From contig MKUW01000007.1 of assembly GCA_001899005.1 (NCBI GenBank), forward strand, positions 1 through 64,000: a stretch of 64,000 nt of DNA, in the 5' to 3' direction. The translations under genes and the position numbers were made by a program. Shown here in pieces: positions 27,995-36,846 of the stretch. This stretch comes from Chloroflexi bacterium 44-23. GTDB lineage: Bacteria; Chloroflexota; Anaerolineae; Anaerolineales; Anaerolineaceae. The notes under the pieces are model-generated. The model saw nothing but the letters and a program-made list of their open reading frames with translations, was not told the origin of the DNA and ran no database searches. Positions within the stretch are counted from its first letter, which is position 1; every line of letters begins with the position of its first letter.

Positions 27995-28819
27995 ATGACT
28001 GAAACAGTTTTTGAGAAATTCAATATGAAAGAAAAATGTGCGATTATAACCGGTGGCGCAGGCTTATTGGGCAGGCAATTTGCCCGCACCCTGGCGGAAG
28101 CTGGCGCTGCAGTTGTGGTGGCAGATGTTATGTCCGAGCGAGCTCAATCGGTCGCTGACGAACTGGTTTCAAAAGGCTACCAGGCTACTGCTGTGCAAGT
28201 GGATGTGACCAATGCTCAATCGGTCCAGGCCATGGTTGCGCTAACTTTGCAACATTATAAGCGCTTGGATGTGTTGGTTAACAGCGCTGCAATGGATCCA
28301 AAATTTGATGATGAACATGCCGGTCAACATACAAACCGCTTTGAAGATTACCCGGTAGAGGCTTTTCGTTCAGCCCTGGATGTTAACCTAACCGGCATGT
28401 TTCTCTGCTCTCAGGCTGCCGTGGCGCCGATGATCGAACAGAACTACGGTTCAATCATCAACATTTGCTCTACATACGGTCTGACAGGCCCGGATCAGCG
28501 GTTATATGAACGCGATGGCCAACCAAAACAGTACAAGCCTGTCTTTTACTCGGTGACCAAAGCCGGAGTGCTTGGATTAACCCGCTATCTGGCGACCTAT
28601 TACGCCGGCACAAGAATTCGCACCAATGCGCTCACACCTGGCGGTGTTTTTAACCAACATGATGATGTTTTTGTAGAAAAATATTCAGCACGAACTGTGC
28701 TGGGACGAATGGCCAATCAAGATGAGATGAATGGGGCTATCCTTTTCCTGGCATCCGATGCCTCCTCTTATATGACTGGTTCAAATCTGGTTGTAGATGG
28801 TGGGTGGACAGCATGGTAA
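27995..28819 (+). CDS. classical SDR oxidoreductase, PtmA-like
   Basis: A 274-residue short-chain dehydrogenase. TGGAGLLG binds the cofactor, VNSAAMD is the NNAG-like motif, ICSTYGLTG holds the catalytic Ser and YSVTKAG the Tyr/Lys pair; DGGWTAW ends the protein. The position between Gfo/Idh/MocA and NeuA-like genes recalls PtmA, which acts early in the legionaminic acid route of Campylobacter. AAGGAAA precedes ATG 27995; an upstream TTG (27977) is less likely. It overlaps the next gene by seven bases. Confidence 0.87.
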   Translation: MTETVFEKFNMKEKCAIITGGAGLLGRQFARTLAEAGAAVVVADVMSERAQSVADELVSKGYQATAVQVDVTNAQSVQAMVALTLQHYKRLDVLVNSAAMDPKFDDEHAGQHTNRFEDYPVEAFRSALDVNLTGMFLCSQAAVAPMIEQNYGSIINICSTYGLTGPDQRLYERDGQPKQYKPVFYSVTKAGVLGLTRYLATYYAGTRIRTNALTPGGVFNQHDDVFVEKYSARTVLGRMANQDEMNGAILFLASDASSYMTGSNLVVDGGWTAW

Positions 28820-30045
28820 GCCCAAAATTAGAGGTTTTGGCGATCATCCCGGCGCGTGGCGGCTCAAAGGGCATTCCCCGTAAAAATATCCGTGATTTTG
28901 CCGGTTATCCACTGATTGCGTACAGTATCATGGCTGCACTTACTTCCCGCTATGTCACGCGCGCAATTGTTTCAACCGATGACCAGGAAATTGCAGAGGT
29001 CGCACGCCAATTGGGAGCGGAAGTTCCCTTCCTTCGGCCGGATTCCATTGCTGAAGACCTGACACAAGATTTGCCGGTCTTTCAACATGCCTTGCAGACA
29101 CTGTATGAAACCGAAGGCTACCAACCGGAACTGATCATTCAATTGCGCCCAACTTCTCCGATCCGACCGGTAGGTCTGGTCGATGAGGCTGTTGAGACTC
29201 TGCTAAACCACCCTGACGCTGATTCCGTTCGCGGTGTGGTGCCTTCAGGCCAAAATCCTTATAAAATGTGGAAGGTGGATCCCGAAAGTGGATATCTCAA
29301 GGGGCTGATCCCAGTCAATGGACTGGCTGAACCATACAATGCTCCCCGCCAGAGTTTGCCGGAAACTTTCTGGCAGACGGGTCATATTGATGTGATCCGT
29401 ACGGAAGTTATTCTGTATAAAAACTCGATGTCGGGAAATAGGATTGTGCCAGTCTTCATAAGCCCGGACTATACCGTTGACCTTGATCGACCTGCTGATT
29501 GGCCAAAGGCTGAATGGCTGGTGTGGAATGCAGGTCTGGATATGGTAACGCCTGGTAATCACCGCCGCCCTCTGCCTGACCCGGTGAAATTGGTTGTATT
29601 CGATTTTGATGGGGTCATGACCGATAACCGTGTCTTTATCAACGAGCAAGGGTTGGAGAGTGTGGCCGCAAATCGCGGTGACGGGATGGGCATCGGCTTA
29701 TTGAAAAAAGCTGGCGTCGCAGCGCTAATTTTATCGAAAGAGGTTAATCCTGTAGTCAGTGCACGCAGTCAGAAATTGGCCATCCCTTGTATTCAAGCGG
29801 TGGACGATAAGCCATTAGTATTGAAAAAATATATGAAAGAAAATGGTTTTGATCCGCAGCAAGTCATCTTTGTAGGCAATGACATTAATGATGTTCCTTG
29901 TTTTCCTATCGTGGGCTGTGCGTTGGCAGTAGCCGATTCCCACCCAAGTGCCTTGCGCCAGGCTGACATCATTTTGCAGAACAAAGGCGGTTACGGTGCT
30001 GTTCGAGAAATATGTGACCGAATTCTGAGTGATCTGAGAAAGTAG
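28813..30045 (+). CDS. NeuA-type CMP-acylneuraminate synthetase fused to a KdsC-like HAD phosphatase
   Basis: A 410-residue fusion. Residues ~5-235 are the cytidylyltransferase: IIPARGGSKGIPRKN, STDDQEIA, LRPTSPIR and DYTVDLDRPADW. Residues ~255-410 are a HAD domain of the 8-/9-phosphate phosphatase type: VVFDFDGVMT with nucleophile Asp264 and Asp266, ILSKE as the Ser/Lys region, and VGNDINDVPC as the Mg-binding loop. The same domain order occurs in animal CMAS. In bacteria the fusion suggests that the synthase makes a phosphorylated acid (as in the KDN-9-P or Neu5Ac-9-P route), which is dephosphorylated and then activated by one polypeptide. Catalytic residues of both halves look intact. Confidence 0.9.
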   Translation: MVSPKLEVLAIIPARGGSKGIPRKNIRDFAGYPLIAYSIMAALTSRYVTRAIVSTDDQEIAEVARQLGAEVPFLRPDSIAEDLTQDLPVFQHALQTLYETEGYQPELIIQLRPTSPIRPVGLVDEAVETLLNHPDADSVRGVVPSGQNPYKMWKVDPESGYLKGLIPVNGLAEPYNAPRQSLPETFWQTGHIDVIRTEVILYKNSMSGNRIVPVFISPDYTVDLDRPADWPKAEWLVWNAGLDMVTPGNHRRPLPDPVKLVVFDFDGVMTDNRVFINEQGLESVAANRGDGMGIGLLKKAGVAALILSKEVNPVVSARSQKLAIPCIQAVDDKPLVLKKYMKENGFDPQQVIFVGNDINDVPCFPIVGCALAVADSHPSALRQADIILQNKGGYGAVREICDRILSDLRK

Positions 30046-30060
30046 ATTAAGGAGTATAAA

Positions 30061-30939
30061 GTGTCGAAAACAGTAAAAATTGGTAACGACTGGGTAGGTG
30101 ATGAATACCCTGTATATATTGTTGGTGAAGTTGGAATCAATCATAACGGAGATATTGAGATTGCCAAGAAATTGATTGAAGCAGCTCATTTTGCCGGTAT
30201 GAATGCCGTTAAATTCCAGAAACGCACCCCTGAAATCTGTGTTCCTAAAGAACAACAAGCACAAATGCGTGAGACTCCATGGGGTTATATTTCCTATCTG
30301 GATTACCGCTATAAAGTTGAATTTGACGCAAACCAATACCAGCAAATTGCTGAGTTGAGCAATAGGAAGGGCATCACCTGGTTTGTTTCGGTTTGGGATG
30401 AACTTTCGGTTGATTTTATGGAAGAATTTGATCCGGCATGTTATAAGGTTCCTTCAGCCTCATTGACCGATTTGCCGCTCTTGAGGAAGCTACGTTCAAC
30501 TGGCAGACCGATTATATTGTCAACCGGTATGTCTACGTTCCAGCAGATCAAACACGCTGTTGATGAGATCGGAACAGACAACCTGGTGATAACACATGCG
30601 ACCAGTGCTTATCCATGTGCTCCGGAAGAGCTGAATCTTAAGATGATCCAGACCCTTAAAAATGAATTCGATTGCCCGATTGGTTATTCAGGGCACGAAG
30701 TTGGCCTGGTTCCCTCGGCCATTGCTGTGGCATTAGGCGCCTGCCTTGTGGAACGTCATATCACCCTTGATCGCGCCATGTGGGGCTCAGACCAGGCAGC
30801 TTCGGTAGAACCGCAAGGAATGGAAAAACTGGTCAAATATATCCGCGTAACTGAAAAATCGATGGGCGATGGCGTTAAGCACGTTTATGACAGTGAAAAG
30901 TCGAGCATGGAAAAATTGCGTCGGGTGAAATCTTTTTAA
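30061..30939 (+). CDS. nonulosonic acid synthase without SAF domain (NeuB-like)
   Basis: A 292-residue protein covering only the TIM barrel: YIVGEVGINHNGDIEIAK, AVKFQKR, KVPSASLTD, STGMSTFQQI, ATSAYP and YSGHEVGLVPS, with ERHITLD near the end. The SAF domain, present in the homologue at 20508, is missing; the frame ends at a normal stop, so this is a natural short form. It starts with GTG after a clear AAGGAG. Directly downstream of the NeuA-HAD fusion, so synthase, phosphatase and CMP-activation are encoded together. The following gene starts in the stop codon (TAATG). Confidence 0.88.
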   Translation: MSKTVKIGNDWVGDEYPVYIVGEVGINHNGDIEIAKKLIEAAHFAGMNAVKFQKRTPEICVPKEQQAQMRETPWGYISYLDYRYKVEFDANQYQQIAELSNRKGITWFVSVWDELSVDFMEEFDPACYKVPSASLTDLPLLRKLRSTGRPIILSTGMSTFQQIKHAVDEIGTDNLVITHATSAYPCAPEELNLKMIQTLKNEFDCPIGYSGHEVGLVPSAIAVALGACLVERHITLDRAMWGSDQAASVEPQGMEKLVKYIRVTEKSMGDGVKHVYDSEKSSMEKLRRVKSF

Positions 30940-32549
30940 TGCAAAGCAAGGTTGAATGGTTTACAAAGGGGTTAAGGCGCCGGTATTTGCAGGGACGCAA
31001 TAACCGCAACTTAACCCGCCTGGCTTCACAGGTTGCGCAACACTCTTCACCAGACGAAGATATAGCACCGGTTGTCTTTTTCAATGCATCTACCCGTTTG
31101 GTTGGAATGAGCTTAAACGCTGCCTTTTCCTTGATTAGCGCCTGGTCTTTGCGTTTACAAGGTGTGCCTATCATTAATTTTATTTGTAAATCAGGTATGT
31201 CCCACTGCATGCTAGGCAGCACTCTTGGAGACCCATTGGCTGCACCACCCTGTAAAGGTTGCATTCATCAATCTCAGGTTTTGTTTCACAAAGCCAACAA
31301 CGAATGGTTTGATTACCAACCGAATCCTGATTTGTCTGCTCAATTGCAACAGCTCTCTCTCACTCAGCTGGTGGATTTTCAATGGGATGCCATGCCTTTA
31401 GGTGCGTTAATTTTACCGGGTATTCGCTGGGTTTTGCGTTGCCATCATTTGAAAGATGACTCTGCTACGCGACAACTTTATGCTCAATACATACTTTCTG
31501 CTGAGAATATAGCGCGCCAATTCAAATATGTCATAGAGAATTACAAGCCGCAAAAAATTATTGTGTTTAATGGCATTTCCTATCCTGAAGCAACTGTACG
31601 TTGGGTGGCTTTACAGCATGGAATTCCCGTTGTTACACATGAAGTTGGTTTAATGCCATACAGTGCTTTTTTTAGTGAAGGTCAAGCCACTGAATACCCG
31701 ATTAATATCCCTGAGACTTTTGTGTTGACCCCACAACAAAACCAGAAATTAGATAACTACCTCCAGAATCGATTTCAGGGTAACTTTGAGATGGCAGGTA
31801 TTCGCTTTTGGCCATCCATCAGGTCATTAAGCAGTGAATTCCTTCAATTTGCTAACCAATTTGAACAAATCGTGCCGGTGTTCACCAATGTAATTTTTGA
31901 TACTTCCCAGTCGCAAGCGAATATAATTTTCTCAAACATGTTTGACTGGCTTGATTCTTTGATCCCGATCATTCGACAGACCCCAAATACATTATTTGTC
32001 ATTCGAGCTCATCCGGATGAATCGCGGCCAGGCAAAGCCAGTCGTGAGAGCGTGGCCGATTGGGTGAAAGAGAAAAAGCTGCAAGATCTGCCAAATGTAA
32101 AATTTGTTGAATCAAATGAATTTATCAATTCGTATGAACTTATTCAGCGCTCCAAATTTGTTCTCATTTACAATTCCACTGTCGGGATGGAGGCCGTTTT
32201 ATTGGGAACAAATGTAATTGCTGCAGGCCAATCACGTTTTACGAGCCTGCCAACAGTCTACTTTCCAAAAAGTGCACCGGAATACCTTGAAATGGTGCAG
32301 TCATTTTTGGCTAACGGCACCTCTGGAGTGCCTGAAATATTTGTTCAGAACGTCCGTCGTTTTTTGTATACTCAACTTTACCGGGTCTCACTACCATTTG
32401 ACAAATTCATAGAAGAAGACCAGGTTTGGAATGGTTATGTACATCTTCGGGATATAAATTGGAGTGACTTGTTACCTGAAAATTCAGCAACCCTTAAAAC
32501 TATTTCTGAAGGTATTTTATTCCGGAAACCCTTTGAGTTGGATCGATGA
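30939..32549 (+). CDS. capsule-type GT-B candidate with a four-cysteine N-terminal cluster
   Basis: A 536-residue soluble protein. The C-terminal half has IRAHPDESRPG, INSYELIQRSKFVLIYNST and VGMEAVLLGTNVIAAGQ, mirroring the protein encoded at 15987. The N-terminal part differs: Cys83, Cys90, Cys105 and Cys108 (C-x6-C-x14-C-x2-C, with PPCKGC) form a cluster that could bind zinc or an iron-sulfur centre. Probably a glycosyltransferase, perhaps using a CMP-activated acid, but this is inferred. It overlaps the next GT2 gene by four bases. Confidence 0.72.
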   Translation: MQSKVEWFTKGLRRRYLQGRNNRNLTRLASQVAQHSSPDEDIAPVVFFNASTRLVGMSLNAAFSLISAWSLRLQGVPIINFICKSGMSHCMLGSTLGDPLAAPPCKGCIHQSQVLFHKANNEWFDYQPNPDLSAQLQQLSLTQLVDFQWDAMPLGALILPGIRWVLRCHHLKDDSATRQLYAQYILSAENIARQFKYVIENYKPQKIIVFNGISYPEATVRWVALQHGIPVVTHEVGLMPYSAFFSEGQATEYPINIPETFVLTPQQNQKLDNYLQNRFQGNFEMAGIRFWPSIRSLSSEFLQFANQFEQIVPVFTNVIFDTSQSQANIIFSNMFDWLDSLIPIIRQTPNTLFVIRAHPDESRPGKASRESVADWVKEKKLQDLPNVKFVESNEFINSYELIQRSKFVLIYNSTVGMEAVLLGTNVIAAGQSRFTSLPTVYFPKSAPEYLEMVQSFLANGTSGVPEIFVQNVRRFLYTQLYRVSLPFDKFIEEDQVWNGYVHLRDINWSDLLPENSATLKTISEGILFRKPFELDR

Positions 32550-33499
32550 AACCTGTTTGCTCAATCGTAATCCGCGCGTTTAACGAAGAAAAGCACATTG
32601 GAAAGCTGCTGGAAGGAATCTTTCATCAAAGTCTGGATGAGATTCAGGTTATTTTGGTCGATTCAGGATCAACTGACGCCACTCTTAAAATTGTCAATCA
32701 ATATCCGGTGGAAATAATTCATATTCAGCCTCAAGATTTTACGTTTGGTCGTTCAATTAATATGGGTGTGTCTGCTGCCCAGGCGGATCTGGTTGTATTT
32801 GCAAGCGCACATGTATATCCGGTTTACCCTGATTGGCTGGAACGGTTATTGGAACCTTTTCAAAACGGAAAAATTGCCCTCAGTTATGGAAAACAACGAG
32901 GTAACGAAATTACTAAATTCTCGGAACAAATGATTTTTGCCCATTGGTTCCCGGAAACCAGTAATTTTAATCAGGATCATCCGTTTTGTAATAATGCCAA
33001 CGCTGCGATTCGGCGGGAACTTTGGATTCAGCATCCTTATAATGAAACATTGTCTGGCCTGGAAGATCTCGAATGGGCTCAATGGGCAGTGGATCAGGGA
33101 ATGCAGATCGCATATGTTGCAGAAGCAGAAATCATTCATGTTCATAGTGAAACTTGGCGGGGAATTCAGAATAGATATAAACGTGAGAGCATGGCTTTTA
33201 AAATGATTTATCCGCAAGAAAAATTTACTTTTAAAGATTTTTTGCATGCCCTGATCAGCAACGTGAGTAGTGATATCAGAATAGCCCGCATTCAAAAAAA
33301 AGCACTGCAAAATGTCAGTAATATTTTTGCTTTTCGTTGGCATCAATTTTTGGGAACCTATCGCGGTTATAATCAAACCGGACCATTGACCTGGAAATTG
33401 AAGCAGACTTTTTATTATCCGCGTTGGGATGGAGAGGAAGCTGGTAATCAAAGGTCAGTAGCTCCTATCCGCTACCAGGATCAGTCAAAGAAAGGGTGA
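32546..33499 (+). CDS. GT2 family glycosyltransferase
   Basis: A 317-residue GT-A enzyme: CSIVIRAFNEEKHIGKLL at the start, LVDSGSTDAT, then FASAHVYP at the position of the D-x-D motif, and LEDLEWAQW as the catalytic-base region. The E-D-L-E-W form is typical of rhamnosyl- and related transferases. The absence of a plain D-x-D motif (S-A-H instead) is known in this branch. Substrate unknown. Residues ~215-317 include a basic region near the end. Confidence 0.82.
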   Translation: MKPVCSIVIRAFNEEKHIGKLLEGIFHQSLDEIQVILVDSGSTDATLKIVNQYPVEIIHIQPQDFTFGRSINMGVSAAQADLVVFASAHVYPVYPDWLERLLEPFQNGKIALSYGKQRGNEITKFSEQMIFAHWFPETSNFNQDHPFCNNANAAIRRELWIQHPYNETLSGLEDLEWAQWAVDQGMQIAYVAEAEIIHVHSETWRGIQNRYKRESMAFKMIYPQEKFTFKDFLHALISNVSSDIRIARIQKKALQNVSNIFAFRWHQFLGTYRGYNQTGPLTWKLKQTFYYPRWDGEEAGNQRSVAPIRYQDQSKKG

Positions 33500-33504
33500 G
33501 ATAT

Positions 33505-34221
33505 ATGCATAACGCTCAAACCATCGTTGCATTAGTTCCCATGCGTCATCATTCCGTACGCGTGCCAGGAAAAAATTACAGGGAAATTAATCGCAAACCT
33601 CTTTACCATCACATCCTGGAAACTTTGCTGAAATGTGCTGAAATTGACCAGATACTGGTTGATACTGACAGTGACCTGATTCTATCCGGTGTAAATGAGC
33701 ATTTTCCATCAGTTAAGACTGTTCACCGGCCCGATCATTTGACAGCCGATACCATTCCGATGAATGAGATATTGCTTTATGATACAAGTATTGTCACTGG
33801 CGATTTTTATCTACAGACTCATAGTACCAACCCCTTATTGCAAGCGACAACTATTTCGAGTGCCATTCGAACATTCCTTGACCATCAGTTGGAATACGAT
33901 TCTTTATTCTCGGTGACACGTTTTCAAACCCGCTTGTGGGATAGCCTGGCCAGGCCGGTTAACCACAATCCTGCGATTTTGCTGAGGACACAGGACTTAC
34001 CGCCCTTATTTGAAGAGAATTCATGCCTCTATTTATTCAACAAAGAGATCTTAAGCCGCAAACATAATCGAATTGGTGATCGCCCATACCTTTTCGAAAT
34101 TGGACGAGACGAAGCCTATGATATCGACGAGGAGTTGGATTTCTTAATGGTGGATTTAATGCTTAGGAATCGCGAGTCCGAAAATTCGAATGAACCCGGT
34201 GGTTCATCAATAATTGCTTAG
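33505..34221 (+). CDS. NeuA-family cytidylyltransferase (third in the locus)
   Basis: A 238-residue protein. VALVPMRHHSVRVPGKNY is the nucleotide-binding loop in a variant form (usual ARGGSKG replaced by MRHHSVRVP); VDTDSD and QTHSTNPLL follow, and IGRDEAYDIDEELDF is the metal-binding C-terminal motif. It should make a CMP-sugar distinct from those of 22756 and 28813. ATG 33505 has GGGTGA seven bases upstream; GTG 33496 is possible but too close to the upstream purine stretch. Confidence 0.82.
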   Translation: MHNAQTIVALVPMRHHSVRVPGKNYREINRKPLYHHILETLLKCAEIDQILVDTDSDLILSGVNEHFPSVKTVHRPDHLTADTIPMNEILLYDTSIVTGDFYLQTHSTNPLLQATTISSAIRTFLDHQLEYDSLFSVTRFQTRLWDSLARPVNHNPAILLRTQDLPPLFEENSCLYLFNKEILSRKHNRIGDRPYLFEIGRDEAYDIDEELDFLMVDLMLRNRESENSNEPGGSSIIA

Positions 34222-34232
34222 TGGAGATTAAT

Positions 34233-35210
34233 GTGAAAAAATCAGTTCTACTTTCAGCTCCTTACATGCTGCCATTTCTTGACCGGTTTAGCCCGGTGCT
34301 AAAACATTTTGGCCTCGAGTTGATTGTACCGGAAGTAAGTGAAAGGCTTTCCGAACGGGATCTGCTGCAATATGCCGGTCAATTTGATGGTGCTATTTGC
34401 GGCGATGACCAATACAATGAACGTGTTATACGCGCTTGCCTTCCCAGGTTGAAATTTATCTCGAAGTGGGGAACCGGCATTGATTCAATCGACAAAAAAT
34501 TTGCATTATCTGTCGGTGTTGGCGTTGGCAACACTCCGAATGCCTTTACCTTACCCGTTTCAGATAGTGTGATTGGCTATATCCTCACCTTTGCTCGTAC
34601 AATACCCTGGATGGATCGGGCAATGAAAAATGGCGAGTGGCAAAAAATCCCTGGCAGATCATTGTCCGAATGCACGCTGGGAGTAATCGGGGTTGGCGAT
34701 GTTGGTAAGGCTGTCATTCGAAGGGCGCGTGCATTTGGCATGAATCTGCTTGGGAATGATATTCGCAATATTGAACCGGATTTTATCCTTGAACAGGGTT
34801 TGAAAATGGTGGATTTAAAGACATTGTTATCACAGGCTGATTTTATCAGTGTGAATTGTGATCTTAATCCTACCAGTTACCATCTTATTAATGCTGATAC
34901 GCTGGACGCGATGCAGCCTCAGGCTATTTTGATCAACACTGCTCGCGGTCCGGTGGTGGATGAACAAGCATTAATTACAGCCCTACACAATCAAGAAATC
35001 GGCGGTGCAGCCCTGGACGTTTTCGAGGTGGAACCTTTACCTGAAGATTCCCCTTTAATGAAAATGGATAATGTCCTCCTGGCACCCCATAATTCCAACT
35101 CCAGCCCACAAGCCTGGGAACGGGTGCACTGGAATACAATTCGAAATTTGCTAAATGGTCTGGCAATTGATGCTGCAGATTTTGATGAAATCATTATGTT
35201 GAATTCATGA
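34233..35210 (+). CDS. D-2-hydroxyacid dehydrogenase family protein
   Basis: A 325-residue NAD-dependent enzyme. GVIGVGDVGKAVIRRA is the cofactor motif; INTARGPVVDE (Arg), DVFEVEPLP (Glu) and LAPHNSNSS (His) supply the catalytic Arg/Glu/His set. SerA-like enzymes of this type occur in sugar acid pathways as well as in serine synthesis. Start GTG 34233 is preferred because GTGGAG lies 7 bases upstream; GTG 34221 overlaps the preceding stop. A role in the acidic sugar module or in supplying a non-carbohydrate substituent (for example lactate- or glycerate-like groups) is a guess from context. Confidence 0.85.
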   Translation: MKKSVLLSAPYMLPFLDRFSPVLKHFGLELIVPEVSERLSERDLLQYAGQFDGAICGDDQYNERVIRACLPRLKFISKWGTGIDSIDKKFALSVGVGVGNTPNAFTLPVSDSVIGYILTFARTIPWMDRAMKNGEWQKIPGRSLSECTLGVIGVGDVGKAVIRRARAFGMNLLGNDIRNIEPDFILEQGLKMVDLKTLLSQADFISVNCDLNPTSYHLINADTLDAMQPQAILINTARGPVVDEQALITALHNQEIGGAALDVFEVEPLPEDSPLMKMDNVLLAPHNSNSSPQAWERVHWNTIRNLLNGLAIDAADFDEIIMLNS

Positions 35211-35223
35211 AGCGAGGTGGAGT

Positions 35224-35964
35224 GTGAAAAATGATGGCAAACGTGTGATGCTCATCACCGGAGCTGCAGGAGGCATTGGCCGGTCAACCCTGCATTTGTT
35301 TGCTGAGAAAGGTTGGCTGGTGATTGGGGTGGATCGATCAGCTTTTAATGGTAACTTTCCAGACAGTGGACTCTTTATTCAAGCGGATATTTCTGATCCA
35401 GCCCAATTGACTGCTATTTACGATCAGGTAAGCCGGTTCACGAACACACTTGATGCGGTTATCAACAACGCAGCTTTACAAATTGTGAAACCTTTGTTAG
35501 ATACAAGTGTGGAAGAATGGGATGCGGTTATGGCTTCCAATTTGCGCTCGGTCTTCTTGGGTGCCAAGCTTTCTTATCCATTGCTAAAGAATCATGGGGG
35601 CGGTGCAATTGTCAATGTTTCGTCAGTTCATGCGCTGGCGACTTCTCCGAATGTGGGCAGCTATGCTGCCAGCAAAGGCGGTTTATTAGCTTTGACGCGT
35701 TCCATGGCGATTGAGTTTGCAAAAGACCATATTCGGGTGAATGCCATCCTACCAGGAGCAGTTGATACTCCTATGCTTTCCGCCCACCTGGACCAGGCCC
35801 GCTTGGAGAATCTGGCCAGAAAAACGGTCAACGGACGCATTGGTAAGCCTTTAGAACTTGCCCACGCGATTTACTTTCTGGCGGATGAGGAGCAATCCTC
35901 CTTTATGACCGGTCAATCGATCATTGTTGATGGTGGTGCGACAGCAAAATTGAGCACGGAGTGA
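35224..35964 (+). CDS. classical SDR oxidoreductase
   Basis: A 246-residue enzyme: TGAAGGIG binds the cofactor, INNAALQ, IVNVSSVHA with catalytic Ser, YAASKGG with Tyr/Lys and VDGGATAK at the end. Full length for the FabG-like group. GTG start preceded by GAGGTGGA. It lies between the hydroxyacid dehydrogenase and a MptE-like gene, so it probably belongs to the sugar-modification set; substrate unknown. Confidence 0.86.
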   Translation: MKNDGKRVMLITGAAGGIGRSTLHLFAEKGWLVIGVDRSAFNGNFPDSGLFIQADISDPAQLTAIYDQVSRFTNTLDAVINNAALQIVKPLLDTSVEEWDAVMASNLRSVFLGAKLSYPLLKNHGGGAIVNVSSVHALATSPNVGSYAASKGGLLALTRSMAIEFAKDHIRVNAILPGAVDTPMLSAHLDQARLENLARKTVNGRIGKPLELAHAIYFLADEEQSSFMTGQSIIVDGGATAKLSTE

Positions 35965-35968
35965 ACAA

Positions 35969-36772
35969 TTGAACGCTGTTAAACAAAATCTACCCGAGCC
36001 CGTCCTTCAAAATTTACGTAATGCAGTCGATGCTGTCAAACGCATACCCGAGCTGCCGGCAGCCTACTTGCATCCCTGGCGTAGACAATCCCGGGAGCAG
36101 CTGTCACGATATCATGAAATTCATAAGAATGAGCGTTGTTTTATTTTAGGGAATGGACCCAGTCTCAGGAACACGGATTTAACAAAGCTGCGCGATGAAT
36201 TTACTTTTGGAATGAATCGCTTTTACCTGGCATACGATGACCTTGGTTTCTCGACCACCTACTTTGTTTCAGTCAACGATCTGGTTATAGAACAATGTGC
36301 TGCTGATATTCAAAATCTACAGCAGCCGCGCTTTGTTTCATGGCGAGGTGGCAGAAAATGGCTGAAACCTGAGAAAGATTTAAATTTTTTGTATAGCACC
36401 TATACAGGCCCAAAATTCGCCAAAGATATTCGCAATCGCCTGTGGGAAAGCGCTACTGTAACCTATGTAGCCTTACAGGTTGCCTTCTATATGGGTTTTT
36501 CCGAAGTGATTCTGATTGGGGTTGACCACAATTTCGCCACCAAAGGAGCAGCAAACACCACAGTTGTCTCTCAAGGCGATGACCCCAACCACTTTCATCC
36601 GGGTTATTTTGGCAAAGGATTCCGCTGGCAACTGCCTGATTTGGATAAATCTGAAATTGGATACAGGATGGCAAAAGAAGCTTTTGAAAAGAACGGCCGA
36701 CGAGTTGTGGATGCGACCGTTGGCGGGAAGCTGGAGATCTTTGACAAGGTCAGTTACAAGGATTTATTTTAA
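35969..36772 (+). CDS. DUF115 / MptE-like family protein
   Basis: A 267-residue protein. CFILGNGPSLRNTDL (~53-67) is the phosphate-binding loop of the DUF115 (6-hydroxymethylpterin pyrophosphokinase MptE-like) family; FGMNRFYLAYD and LIGVDHNF support it. Bacterial relatives are linked to nonulosonic acid or flagellin glycosylation (Maf-like) and may be transferases. It starts with TTG, supported by GGAG seven bases upstream. Last gene of the packed rightward string; the 74-base convergent gap downstream shows only a weak GTTG/CAAC hairpin. Confidence 0.78.
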   Translation: MNAVKQNLPEPVLQNLRNAVDAVKRIPELPAAYLHPWRRQSREQLSRYHEIHKNERCFILGNGPSLRNTDLTKLRDEFTFGMNRFYLAYDDLGFSTTYFVSVNDLVIEQCAADIQNLQQPRFVSWRGGRKWLKPEKDLNFLYSTYTGPKFAKDIRNRLWESATVTYVALQVAFYMGFSEVILIGVDHNFATKGAANTTVVSQGDDPNHFHPGYFGKGFRWQLPDLDKSEIGYRMAKEAFEKNGRRVVDATVGGKLEIFDKVSYKDLF

Positions 36773-36846
36773 CCTTAAATCCGTTGTAATAACGCAACGC
36801 TATCTTCGATTTTGCTGAAAGACTTGTTATTCTCTAGAATTAGAGG

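Noticed and set aside
36773-36846. terminator between the converging MptE-like and GT-C genes
   Set aside because: Only a 5-bp CGTTG/CAACG stem with an 8-base loop and no T-run; too weak to call.
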